Shown here: piece by piece, positions 55,601-63,591 of the stretch
How the letters are laid out: each line of letters starts with the position of its first letter
Position numbering within the stretch: the first letter of the stretch is position 1
NCBI RefSeq assembly: GCF_018861315.1
Contig: NZ_JAHLDL010000013.1
Coordinates: 1-64,000 of the forward strand
Origin: Clostridium bowmanii
GTDB taxonomy: Bacteria > Bacillota > Clostridia > Clostridiales > Clostridiaceae
DNA length: 64,000 nucleotides
Reading direction: 5' to 3'
The notes under the pieces: generated by a model
Seen by the model: only the letters and a program-made list of their open reading frames with translations
Told to the model about the DNA's origin: nothing
Databases searched by the model: none
Translations under genes and position numbers: made by a program

Positions 55601-55757
55601 ATACTGCCTCCATATGTTTTATTACCTTATTATTATATGTTAATAATATGAAGGTGTTACATAGATTTAATTCAATTCCCCATCTGCTTTTTTTGTAACC
55701 TTGACCATAGAAATAAACCCATATGTCCATATTGTAAAGTTAATGTTTAATAAAAAA

Positions 55758-55791
55758 AGATGACTCTTGTTCATTGAACAGAAATCATCTT
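55758..55791 (-). terminator. Terminator of the gene at 55907-56098
   Basis: AAGATGA and TTGTTC pairing with GAACAG and TCATCTT around a short loop, followed by seven Ts on the minus strand. The rest of 55601-55906 has nothing else visible. Confidence 0.7.
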
Positions 55792-55906
55792 CTTCAGCAT
55801 CAATATATCCTTGACAAGTATATATATTATAAACAAGTAGCCTTTACCTTCTTATATATATACCGTATAATAATTGAATTATTAATAATTACCTAACATA
55901 GTTATT

Positions 55907-56098
55907 TTAATTTCCATCTTGCATGTTTAATAATTCCTGTAATTTCTTAGCTTGCATTGCAGATTGTTCTGCAAATTCTTTAAATGTATTACATACTTCT
56001 TCTTCTGATACTTCTCTTGAAAATGATTGATAGTCTCTAACATTTTCTTGTGCATCTAATAATTTTTTCATAATAGTGTCTCTAGTGTTCATCTCCAT
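55907..56098 (-). CDS. Small helical protein, 63 residues, ferritin-like pattern
   Basis: Starts MEMNTRDTIMKKLLDAQENV; two helices (RDYQSFSREVSEEEVCNTFKEF, QSAMQAKKLQELLNMQDG) with glutamates placed as in short rubrerythrin-like or spore-coat CotF-like helices. Too short for a complete four-helix bundle. GAGGAG fits ATG 56098. Faces the HTH gene at 56380 across repeat copy C. Function unknown. Confidence 0.55.
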   Translation of the reverse strand: MEMNTRDTIMKKLLDAQENVRDYQSFSREVSEEEVCNTFKEFAEQSAMQAKKLQELLNMQDGN

Positions 56099-56178
56099 TT
56101 TTATCACTCCTCTATTGCTATTTTTCCACAAACCTCTTTTTTTATGTATTATAATTTTTGATATTGATAATAAATAAA

Positions 56179-56313
56179 ACAATTAAATTTGACACATTAT
56201 TAACAAGCCTTAACTCCATGAAAATTGATAGTTTCAAAGGTTTGCCATATCTTCAGTTAATCGCTGAGTTAAATTCTTATTAAATTTTAGAAGAATTTAA
56301 TTAAATTTGACTT
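56179..56313 (+). repeat. Intergenic 140-bp repeat, copy C
   Basis: AATTAAATTTGACA near its start recurs at its end as AATTAAATTTGAC. CTTAACTC pairs with GAGTTAA in the middle. Unlike A and B, this copy lies between divergent genes, in their common promoter region. Confidence 0.6.
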
Positions 56314-56379
56314 CAAAAAAAAAAGGAATTTGGAAATATATGGAGAATATATTCTAAATAAACTTAGGAGGCGATTACC

Positions 56380-56895
56380 ATGATCTATGATGCATTAAAA
56401 ATTTCTAAAAAGTTAAAAATAAGTACAGTCACTGTTTATGCTAAGATGAAGTTACCTGAAATAAAAGCTTTTTTAATATTTCATAATGGGAAAACATGTG
56501 TAGATGACGAAGGCCTAGATGCAATTAAACAATGTCTAAAATATAATCAAACAGCCGAAGAAGAAGTTGCAGCTACAGAAGTAACCCAATTAAAAGAAGA
56601 TATGATTGACATACTTAAAAATAATATCGAGTTTCTTAAAGAGCAGTTAACAGTAAAAGACGGACAGCTCTACGATATTAATAAATTATTAGAAAATACA
56701 CAAGTCCTTTTTAGACAAGATCAAGAGAAACATAAAGCCATATTATCATTACCTGAAACAATTAAAGAACATGATATTCAATTGCTTAATACCTTAACTG
56801 AAACTCTTGAAAGACAAAGGGTTAGTGCAGCTGCAGAAGTAGTTCTAAATAGGAAAAAAGGTATTTTAGAAAAATTATTTAATGTAAAAAAATGA
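56380..56895 (+). CDS. HTH and coiled-coil DNA-binding-type protein
   Basis: 171 residues. The N-terminal 55 residues look like a MerR/excisionase-type helix-turn-helix with wing (ALKISKKLKISTVTVYAKMK, then KTCVDDEGLDAIKQCL). A long coiled coil follows (KEDMIDILKNNIEFLKEQLTVKDGQLYDINKLLENTQVLF), then a helical tail. Such domain orders occur in plasmid, phage and clostridial accessory regulators (replication or partition helpers). AGGAGG precedes the ATG. Its terminator is at 56886-56923. Confidence 0.65.
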   Translation: MIYDALKISKKLKISTVTVYAKMKLPEIKAFLIFHNGKTCVDDEGLDAIKQCLKYNQTAEEEVAATEVTQLKEDMIDILKNNIEFLKEQLTVKDGQLYDINKLLENTQVLFRQDQEKHKAILSLPETIKEHDIQLLNTLTETLERQRVSAAAEVVLNRKKGILEKLFNVKK

Positions 56896-56923
56896 GTACT
56901 CATTAATGAGTACTCATTTTTTT
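56886..56923. terminator. Terminator of the HTH/coiled-coil gene
   Basis: AAAAATGAGTACTCAT/ATGAGTACTCATTTTTTT, each arm itself palindromic; strong in both directions. Confidence 0.85.
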
Positions 56924-57000
56924 ACGTTACTTTTGCTATTTTTCCATAAAAACCGATATTTCTTAATAATTAACAAATACTACACAATTTATTCATTTTA

Positions 57001-57107
57001 TTGTCACAACTATATGTTATTATTTAAATATAGATTAAATATTCATTAAAGCGAAGTCCCCCTTTACTTTAATATAACAAACTGTGATTAATAGTCACAG
57101 TTTTTTT
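57001..57107 (+). ncRNA. Possible short RNA with terminator
   Basis: A TTGTCA hexamer at 57001 with an AT-rich -10 region near 57024-57030 (weak) precedes about 70 bases ending in a hairpin (AAACTGTGA/TCACAGTTT, 57080-57104) and seven Ts on the plus strand. No plus-strand gene with this terminator is present. ATTAAAGC and CTTTAAT can pair upstream of it. The hairpin could merely terminate the minus-strand DUF4392 gene. Confidence 0.3.
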
Positions 57108-57136
57108 GTTTTTATGCTTCAGCCCTTTTTTTATAA

Positions 57137-58027
57137 TTAAATTACATTATTTCTATTTAATGAAAGATAACTTTCTACAATCAAATTAAAGTTAACCACC
57201 TGCCGAACATTGTAACTAAGTTTTATGCCATCTACTGTCATACTCGGTTTGCCCGTGTATCCATCAACCCCACCTACTGAAATTACTTTTTCAAGCATTT
57301 TAATTTCTGTATAATAGTCATGAAAAATATTCTTATTCGAAAGTAATGATAACCCTGATACAATTGCATAAGCACCCCAGTTAGAAGTGCCCGCTACAAT
57401 AAGATAGTCACAGGTACTCTTTGCACATATTTTTTCCCCATTTTTAACATACCTCTTTATATCATTTTCTATATTCCCCATGCCTATTTCATTTCCACCA
57501 TCACCGACTGCAATTGTAACTATACCCTGTTCTTGTGCCATTAAAAACAAATTATCACAGTCAGCAACATATCCCGTTAGTTTTATACCGTTCATATTAT
57601 AGCATTCATTATCCACTGCTCTTCCTGGACGCTCAATTGAAACAATATGTGTAGGTTTATATTTATTTAATAGATCAGAATAAAACTTAGCTTCACCCGT
57701 ACTGGGAACTACTTCTAGCTTCGCTTTAACTTCCATTGACTTCATGCATGTAGCAACAACTTCACTACAATTATTATCAGTTAAAATCACAACTGTTTTA
57801 CCAATTTTTTCTAGAGCATTTGCTAAGGATGCTGTACCTAAAGGTCCGTCATTTTCTGCTGCGTTAGCATTACTAATATAAAAACCTGTTAAAATAATTA
57901 CTGTTGAGCTATCATATAATTCTTTGCATGTAGCTGATAAGTTTCCTTTTAACAATACTTTTTCAAGCCTTCTACGTTCAATAAGGGCTCGCATTACTTT
58001 TTCTATTCTATCAAAATAATATTTCAT
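57137..58027 (-). CDS. DUF4392 / D-glutamate cyclase-like protein
   Basis: 296 residues. GFYISNANAAENDGPLGTASLANALEKIGKTVVILTDN in the first third, HIVSIERPGRAVDNECYNMNGIKLTGYVADCDNLF in the middle, and the glycine-rich active-site block VGDGGNEIGMGNI, then SNWGAYAIVSGLSLLS. The mammalian homologue (DGLUCY) converts D-glutamate to 5-oxo-proline. In bacteria the role is unproved, but removal of excess D-glutamate from wall turnover fits. AAGGAGAG precedes the ATG. Confidence 0.82.
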   Translation of the reverse strand: MKYYFDRIEKVMRALIERRRLEKVLLKGNLSATCKELYDSSTVIILTGFYISNANAAENDGPLGTASLANALEKIGKTVVILTDNNCSEVVATCMKSMEVKAKLEVVPSTGEAKFYSDLLNKYKPTHIVSIERPGRAVDNECYNMNGIKLTGYVADCDNLFLMAQEQGIVTIAVGDGGNEIGMGNIENDIKRYVKNGEKICAKSTCDYLIVAGTSNWGAYAIVSGLSLLSNKNIFHDYYTEIKMLEKVISVGGVDGYTGKPSMTVDGIKLSYNVRQVVNFNLIVESYLSLNRNNVI

Positions 58028-58234
58028 TTATTTACTCTCCTTAGAATTTTATTTGGTAATACAAGTTCGACACAACATACTTACTCAAGTATACTATTGT
58101 TACCGTAAATTGGATACAATTATAAATCTACACATAAATATATTGCTCTATTGAAAAATTGACTTAATCTTCTTATTGGACTATAATTTATCATAAAAAT
58201 AAGATAATTAACTAAGAGAAAGAAGGTTTTACTT

Positions 58235-58813
58235 ATGGAAAAAGCATCTCCTAACAGAGAACAAGCTTTTGAGTTATTAAAAAAATATAATAAAAGTGAC
58301 AGTTTGATAAAACATGGTCTATCGGTTGAAGCCGTTATGAGGCATTTTGCTGAGTTAAACAATGAAGATGTAGATAAATGGGGCATAGTTGGGCTTCTTC
58401 ATGATGTGGATTATGAAATGTATCCCCAGGAGCATTGTGTTAAAGCAAGGGATATATTAGAGGCAGAGGGTTATCCTGAGGAGTACATACATGCTGTTCA
58501 GAGCCATGGCTTTGGCCTTTGCATAGATGTAGAACCAATACATAAAATGGAAAATGTTCTGTTTACTATTGATGAACTCACTGGGCTTATTACAGCAACT
58601 GCACTTATGAGACCAAGCAAGAGTGTACTTGATTTAGAAGTAAAGTCAGTTAAAAAGAAATTCAAGCAAAGGAGTTTTGCAGCCGGTGTCAACAGAGATG
58701 TTATTCTTTCAGGTTCAGAAAGAATGGGAATGGAAATTGGCGACATACTTAATGAAACCATAAAAGGTATGCAGAGTGTTGCTGGCGAAATTGGACTAAA
58801 AGGAGAACTATAG
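58235..58813 (+). CDS. HD-domain phosphohydrolase-like protein
   Basis: 192 residues. H in LIKHGLSVEAVMRHFAEL, the metal pair in IVGLLHDVDYEMYP, a further His in HAVQSHG and Asp in FTIDELTGLITATAL: the HD pattern H...HD...D. Residues after 130 form a helical tail. Substrate unknown; relatives hydrolyse nucleotides or second messengers. AGAAGG precedes the ATG and a terminator follows. Confidence 0.82.
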   Translation: MEKASPNREQAFELLKKYNKSDSLIKHGLSVEAVMRHFAELNNEDVDKWGIVGLLHDVDYEMYPQEHCVKARDILEAEGYPEEYIHAVQSHGFGLCIDVEPIHKMENVLFTIDELTGLITATALMRPSKSVLDLEVKSVKKKFKQRSFAAGVNRDVILSGSERMGMEIGDILNETIKGMQSVAGEIGLKGEL

Positions 58814-58828
58814 AAAATTTCAAAATAA

Positions 58829-58864
58829 AAAACATGCTAACTTTACTGTTTAGCATGTTTTTTG
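58829..58864 (+). terminator. Terminator of the HD-domain gene
   Basis: AAACATGCTAA/TTAGCATGTTTTTT with a short loop. Confidence 0.85.
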
Positions 58865-58900
58865 TTGTTCACTTACTCTCTTTTATTTATATTAGTTTAA

Positions 58901-59221
58901 TTAATTAGGTGATGCCAATTTTAAGCCCGCAATTCCTATTATTATAAACCCAATACAAACTAATCGCATTGTATCCATAGGTTCTTTGAATAATATTATT
59001 CCTAAAATCACTGTACCGACCGTACCAATCCCTGTCCAAATCGCATATGCAGTTCCTATTGGAAGGCTTTTCAATGCTAAAGACAGAAAATAAAAACTTG
59101 CTATCATTCCTAATATGGTAAATACACTGGGTACAAGTTTTGTGAATCCTTGTGAATATTTTAATTCTATAGCCCACTCCATTTCAAAAAATCCTGCTAT
59201 AACTAAAAATAACCATTGCAT
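58901..59221 (-). CDS. gdx: SMR-family guanidinium exporter
   Basis: 106 residues and four membrane helices. Catalytic glutamate in FFEMEWAIELKYSQGF (Glu13 region of SMR proteins), PIGTAYAIWTGIGTVGTVILGI in helix 3 and the FKEPMDTMRLVCIGFIIIGIAGLKL end. SMR proteins of the Gdx (SugE) type export guanidinium in exchange for protons. A guanidine-I riboswitch directly upstream makes this function strongly supported. GGAGAGGG precedes the ATG. Confidence 0.92.
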   Translation of the reverse strand: MQWLFLVIAGFFEMEWAIELKYSQGFTKLVPSVFTILGMIASFYFLSLALKSLPIGTAYAIWTGIGTVGTVILGIILFKEPMDTMRLVCIGFIIIGIAGLKLASPN

Positions 59222-59249
59222 AATTCCCTCTCCTTTTAATATACAAAAT

Positions 59250-59375
59250 AAAAAAAAGCCAAAGACGATATTGTATAATATCTCCCAGGCTTTTATCCTT
59301 CCGTGTACACAGTTAAACCGTGCGTTTTATCTTGGACCAGACCAGTTATTAATTGTAACTGCGGAACCCTATAAA
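59250..59375 (-). promoter_or_regulatory. Guanidine-I (ykkC) riboswitch with terminator platform
   Basis: On the minus strand: TAGGGTTCCGCAGTTAC near 59372, CTGGTCTGGTCCAAGATAAAAC, ACACGGAAGGATAAAAGCC and GGGAGAT (59281-59288), the conserved blocks of the ykkC class in order. The last conserved segment can instead pair with TCTTTGGCTTTTTTTT (59251-59265) as a terminator, so guanidine binding would permit transcription of the exporter gene 30 bases on. Confidence 0.92.
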
Positions 59376-59451
59376 ACTTTAATGCATATTTTATATTATT
59401 TATTTTTAAATAATAACAAAAATCTTTAAGGTTGTCAATATTCACTTATAT

Positions 59452-59751
59452 TTAACTTTTTTTATTTGGATCATCCAGTGCTGTGCTTTTACCAAAATAA
59501 TATGAAACAACAGAAACTATAATAGTCTTAAACTCATCTGAAAGTGTGTTCTCTTTGTTAAAAATAATTAAATAAATTTGGATGGATATATAAATAAATA
59601 TTAAGCCTAATGTAATACTCCTCCTAGTTAAACCTTTTGTATCTCTAATCTCATGTGTCTTTTTAATACTAATTATATCTAATATTATCGGGAAAGAAAT
59701 AATAAGAAAAGTTGTTAAAATGAGAACACAAAATATTACATAGTCACCCAT
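59452..59751 (-). CDS. Small membrane protein, 99 residues
   Basis: Two to three membrane helices: YVIFCVLILTTFLIISFPIIL, then ITLGLIFIYISIQIYLIIF, and a C-terminal SVVSYYFGKSTALDDPNK. The last phrase resembles ends of phage-type membrane proteins. GGGGGTG fits ATG 59751; the start 18 bases upstream is rejected. Unknown function; not near phage genes. Confidence 0.5.
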   Translation of the reverse strand: MGDYVIFCVLILTTFLIISFPIILDIISIKKTHEIRDTKGLTRRSITLGLIFIYISIQIYLIIFNKENTLSDEFKTIIVSVVSYYFGKSTALDDPNKKS

Positions 59752-59814
59752 TATTAGAATCACCCCCAATTATATTTTATTAAAATATAGGTATTTATAT
59801 ATATTTTATACTAT

Positions 59815-60494
59815 TCTAAAGGGGTGTTCCTTGCTATAGTGTCATTTTTATTGTTGCCATAATCGGATTTATAATAGAAATTATTATTCTTACTGGTAAA
59901 CACATAATCTTCACATAAATTATCTGAAATATTTTGAAAATTATATGATAGAATAGCCCATAAAGATTGGAAGGAACCTATAATTGTTAAAAATGCCGAT
60001 GAGATTGGACGACTAGCAAACTCAATGAATATGATGCAAAGAGAATTAAAGCGTGCGGATGAAGAAGAGAAAATGTTTTTACAAAGTATATCCCACGATT
60101 TAAAAACACCCATTATGGTAATTATGAGTCACGCTGCGGCAATTATTGATGGTGTGTATGTAGAGTCAGTGGAGAAAAGCGCAGAAATAATAAAAGATGA
60201 GGCTTTAAACTTAGAAAAAAAAGTTAAACAGATGTTATATTTAAATACCCTTGATTATGTTTTATAACCCTAAAAAAAGATGGTACTTTTGCAGTAATAG
60301 AGATCTATAATGATGGACCTAGTATTCCAGAAGTACATCTATGTCACATTTTCGATAATTTCTACAAAGATAAGACTGGCAATTTTGGTCTTGGTCTGGC
60401 TATTAGCAAAAAAATCGTAAGTTTTTACAATGGTGAAATAGAAGCTCTAAATAGGGATGTGGGTGTTAGTTTTTTAATTAGATATAGGTTATAA
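59815..60494 (+). pseudogene. Sensor histidine kinase, heavily deleted
   Basis: Fragments in order on the plus strand: out-of-frame hydrophobic pieces (FLAIVSFLLL, IIGFIIEIIIL), a HAMP end (DWKEPIIVKNADEIGRLANSMN), the dimerisation helix with the phospho-acceptor His in LQSISHDLKTPIMVI (60090-60140), a stop near 60265, then ATPase pieces NDGPSIPE and FGLGLAISKKIV to 60494. The N box and about 60 residues between are missing. No response regulator neighbours it. Confidence 0.8.
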
Positions 60495-60495
60495 A

Positions 60496-60530
60496 GAAAA
60501 GCAATCCACAGAAATGTTGATTGCTTTTCA
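60496..60530. terminator. Hairpin after the kinase remnant
   Basis: GAAAAGCAATC/GATTGCTTTTC stem with 12-base loop; T run modest. Confidence 0.45.
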
Positions 60531-60574
60531 AGTTAATTTCTAAGGAGAAATTTGTTTATTATATATCGTGATTT

Positions 60575-60757
60575 TTACTTACCCTTTTCCATACTGCTCT
60601 GCTCTTGCTGCTTCCCCCCAAATACACTGGCGAGGATTGGTATAACTGGCATCATAAAAGCACTAATTCCAGTCTTTGAAAATCCAACTAAAAAAGCTGA
60701 ACTTATTACCCATACCCATTGCCATGTTGATAGATCAAATGAATTTATGATTCCCAT
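60575..60757 (-). pseudogene. TauE/SafE (TSUP) permease, N-terminal fragment
   Basis: 60 codons. WQWVWVISSAFLVGFSKTGISAFMMPVIPILASVFGG is the first two helices of TSUP transporters (sulfite/organosulfur exporters), then a basic tail and stop. A full protein has 240-260 residues. AAAAGGGG precedes ATG 60757. Truncated; the remainder is not found downstream. Confidence 0.65.
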
Positions 60758-60911
60758 TATTTAGCCCCTTTTTTATTATAGCCTATGCTTATATTATGCT
60801 ACAATTGAGACTATAATATTATGTTATATATAAATAACTAATCAATGTAATTTATTTTTATCTACAGAGAACGAAGTCTTCTTTCACAAAGAAAGATAAA
60901 AATAATGTTAT

Positions 60912-61583
60912 CTATTGTGTTGCAGTTTTACTCACAACTGGTTTTCCTTTTTTAGCAATTGTAAGTAAGAGTCCTAACGCTATAGACAGAAATGCCGAGG
61001 CAATAACTCTATACTGTGCTGGTAATAAAAACACTACGGTGTGAGCAGGTATCCAAAAAAAAGGACATGTTTTGATCCAACTAAACTCCACCAAGGAATG
61101 CCAATCATTTTTATCGATTAGCTCACTCATTGTAACTTTGCCATCATTTTTTTCATACTTTAAACTTATATACATATCTGTAAACCTATGGAATGCCATC
61201 ATCATAGGTCCAAAAGTAAGATTCATAATAGCACTTCCGAAAAATGCTTGTGCCAGTGTGGAACCTTGAAATGGTAATTTACCAGATGCTTGAGCTGCTG
61301 CTACCCCACCCATATATACTGTAAATACAAGTGTAATCATTAAGCCTATAATTCCCCATACAATAACTTTATAACCAATACCCTTAGGAATATCCCAATC
61401 GCCATTTAAAACTCTTGCTCCAAGCAAATCACCCATAGTTGCTAGTATTCCAAATTTAATAAATCCTCCAACATATGGATGCAAATCAGTAGCAGTAATA
61501 AAGGCTGCTCGCGTTCCTGGAACTACTAAAATAACTATAAATAATATAAGTATAAAAGCCCATAAAAAATCACCTTTTTTCAA
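60912..61583 (-). CDS. Mpv17/PMP22-like conserved membrane protein
   Basis: 223 residues with at least four membrane helices: FLWAFILILFIVILVVPGTRAAF, GFIKFGILATMGDLLGARVLNGDWDIPKG, IIGLMITLVFTVYMGGVAAAQAS and AFFGSAIMNLTFGPMMMAFHRFTDMYI, then FWIPAHTVVFLLPAQYRVIASAFLSIALGLLL. In clostridia such proteins are labelled Mpv17/PMP22 family; function unknown, perhaps a channel. TTG 61583 is the start, with GGAGGG at good distance. Single gene. Confidence 0.65.
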   Translation of the reverse strand: MKKGDFLWAFILILFIVILVVPGTRAAFITATDLHPYVGGFIKFGILATMGDLLGARVLNGDWDIPKGIGYKVIVWGIIGLMITLVFTVYMGGVAAAQASGKLPFQGSTLAQAFFGSAIMNLTFGPMMMAFHRFTDMYISLKYEKNDGKVTMSELIDKNDWHSLVEFSWIKTCPFFWIPAHTVVFLLPAQYRVIASAFLSIALGLLLTIAKKGKPVVSKTATQ

Positions 61584-61697
61584 ATAAAACCCTCCCTCAA
61601 AAAAATATACTGCATAAAAAGCTACTGCTGTTGGGAAAATATAAACTTTTTATATACTTTCAGGTGTAAAACTTGTCTCTTACAATAACTTCAAAGG

Positions 61698-61949
61698 TTA
61701 TTGGTAAATATAATCTAAATTATCAAATTCCCAACCAGCTTCTGAAAAATGATGTCTCGGTGTTGTTAATGAGTTCATACCTTTTAAGTTCTTATGACTA
61801 TAATAGTTGAAAAATTCGTCTATAACCATCTTTGGCTTCAACAATGTAATTTGATCATTTTTATTCTTTGAATTTCGGGTTGTACAGCCAGTTAATATCA
61901 TTAATAAGCATAAAATTGTTAGTGAGATTCTCTTGTTTATAACAACCAC
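61698..61949 (-). pseudogene. Truncated lipoprotein (DUF4829-like)
   Basis: A lipoprotein signal (LTILCLLMILTGC) and then KPKMVIDEFFNYYSHKNLKGMNSLTT, the start of DUF4829-type domains, ending at DNLDYIYQ after 83 codons. Complete relatives have about 160 or more residues. The only in-frame start, GTG 61949, overlaps the AAAGGGG site, so initiation is doubtful too. Confidence 0.5.
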
Positions 61950-62118
61950 CCCTTTTTAATTTACATTTATAAATAAATTAATGTGTAATTTTATAAAGCA
62001 ATTCAAGCAATATGCAACCATATAATATCATTATACATTTTTTGCTATTTAGATGGCAACTTTAAATTTATAGAAATAACAAAAACAGGATTTCTCCTGC
62101 TTCCTCTTTATAATCTTA

Positions 62119-62574
62119 TTATTTATGGATCATCTTTGCGAATAAAGCTACCATTCCAGATGTAATAAGTGGTCCTACAGGCACCCCTCCTAAAAAAGCT
62201 GCAGCTGCAACTGCACCTATTATCATGGCTGGCATAATATCACTATGACCCTGAACCGTAAGATAGTTTAATCCTTGCCCACTTAGATATGTTGTTAAAA
62301 ACGAAAGAACCAGAGCTATTATACCTACCCATGATGTAAATACAGTTTTTATATTATCTACTGTAATGCGACCACTTGCAATAGGTATCATTATGGCGGC
62401 TATAAGAAGTATAAGTCCCGCCGTCATTCCACTTTTCTCTATAACAGGATATACATATCTGTCTAGTCCTAAGAGCTTCAACATAAGTAACGCACATGTA
62501 GCAATAGCAACTGAATTAGCCTTACCAAATATGGAGGCCGCAAGAATTATCAATAAAATAATATTAGAACTCAA
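62119..62574 (-). CDS. DUF441 membrane protein
   Basis: 151 residues, four helices: IILLIILAASIFGKANSVAIATCALLMLKLLG, SGMTAGLILLIAAIMIPIASGRI, WVGIIALVLSFLTTYLSGQGLN and GAVAAAAFLGGVPVGPLITSGMVAL. Full-length member of the DUF441 (YeaL/YtwI) family; function unknown. TTG 62574 is preceded by AGGAGATG. Divergent from the gntR gene. Confidence 0.88.
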   Translation of the reverse strand: MSSNIILLIILAASIFGKANSVAIATCALLMLKLLGLDRYVYPVIEKSGMTAGLILLIAAIMIPIASGRITVDNIKTVFTSWVGIIALVLSFLTTYLSGQGLNYLTVQGHSDIMPAMIIGAVAAAAFLGGVPVGPLITSGMVALFAKMIHK

Positions 62575-62728
62575 AACTAATCATCTCCTGAGATATATTT
62601 TTCACCATGTTTTCAAATAAATTGTCCACTCAAAATATTCTATTCAACTCAGCTGTTTTTAATCCTAACAAAATGGCATACTAATTAATTATTTCATTAT
62701 GAATATTGTAATATTTCACAAATATAAC

Positions 62729-62794
62729 TTGACAATATAAATGTAGTATATTATATTTATAAGTGTACTAGATGGAATAATACACCTAGTACAC
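62729..62794 (+). promoter_or_regulatory. Promoter and YtrA-type operator of the GntR gene
   Basis: TTGACA (62729-62734), 17-base spacer, TATATT (62752-62757). Directly at the expected start lies the perfect inverted repeat GTGTACTAG (62763-62771)/CTAGTACAC (62786-62794), the form bound by YtrA-family GntR regulators. This indicates autorepression. Confidence 0.82.
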
Positions 62795-62843
62795 ATATCT
62801 CAAATAAAACAGGAAATTAGTCCATTGAAAGAAGGTGAACCCC

Positions 62844-63215
62844 TTGATAAATATTGATAGCAGAAGCAGTAAACCTATTTATGAACAGATTATTGAAAAA
62901 ATAAAGGAAAATATAATAAAAGGAATATTAAAACCTGGAGATAAACTGCCTTCTGTACGTGAACTTGCTTCGCTTATAACAATAAATCCTAATACTATAA
63001 GCAAAGCCTATAATGAGCTGGAGCGAATGAGTGCAATTGAAGTTATAAGAGGAAAAGGAACCTTTGTAGTAGAAAATTTTCAGCCTATAATGGATGAAGA
63101 AAAGCTGAAAGAAATTAGAGACCATATGAAGAAAATAATTATAGAAGCACATTATATAGGAGTTGATAAAAATAAACTAATTGAAATATTAAGTGAAATT
63201 TATAGTGAGTTTTAA
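62844..63215 (+). CDS. GntR-family regulator, YtrA subfamily
   Basis: 123 residues. A winged helix (INIDSRSSKPIYEQIIEKIKENIIKGILKPGDKLPSVRELASLITINPNTISKAYNELE, then GKGTFV) is followed by only about 40 residues of helical dimerisation tail, the YtrA subfamily size. GAAGGTG is best spaced for TTG 62844 rather than GTG 62835. It is followed by an ABC ATPase gene, the normal YtrA partner, now broken. It probably represses its own operon through the operator at 62763-62794 in response to wall-active antibiotics, by analogy with YtrA. Confidence 0.88.
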   Translation: MINIDSRSSKPIYEQIIEKIKENIIKGILKPGDKLPSVRELASLITINPNTISKAYNELERMSAIEVIRGKGTFVVENFQPIMDEEKLKEIRDHMKKIIIEAHYIGVDKNKLIEILSEIYSEF

Positions 63216-63248
63216 GCTATTATAAATTTGTAGAATGGGGGGATTAAA

Positions 63249-63466
63249 TTGATAGATATAAAAAATGTTAGCAAACGCATAGATGATAGATATATTCTTA
63301 AGAATATAAATTTACATGTAGATAAAGGGAGCATATTTGGTATTATCGGTGAAAACGGTGCTGGTAAAACAGCTATCCTTTAAACTTAAGCATTAATCCA
63401 GATATTCTAATACTTGATGAGCCCACCTCAGGCCTTGATCCTGTGATTAAAAAAGAAATTAATTAA
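63249..63466 (+). pseudogene. ABC transporter ATPase, internally deleted
   Basis: From TTG 63249: IDIKNVSKRIDDRYILKNINLHVDKG and Walker A GENGAGKT, stop at 63383. In the next frame: INPDILILDEPTSGLDP (Walker B, D-loop) and stop at 63466. About 110 residues, including Q-loop and signature, are deleted. This was the YtrB-type partner of the GntR regulator. GGGGGG precedes the start. Confidence 0.85.
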
Positions 63467-63519
63467 ATTTCTCTCATCAATAAAATAATTACAAACAAAT
63501 TCGTATTTATTAACATAAA

Positions 63520-63557
63520 AGAATCCCATGTCTTAAGGCGTGGGATTCTTTTATGCT
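63520..63557. terminator. Hairpin after the ABC remnant
   Basis: AAAGAATCCCATG/CGTGGGATTCTTT (one G-U) with a short loop and T run. Similar palindromes form IS200/IS605-type ends, so it may be of that origin. Confidence 0.6.
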
Positions 63558-63591
63558 ATTGATCTGCACTAATTTAATGTTATTATAAACA

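Noticed and set aside
59811-60113. 100-codon minus-strand frame opposite the histidine kinase remnant.
   Set aside because: The plus strand carries clear HAMP and dimerisation motifs there; this is the antisense shadow.
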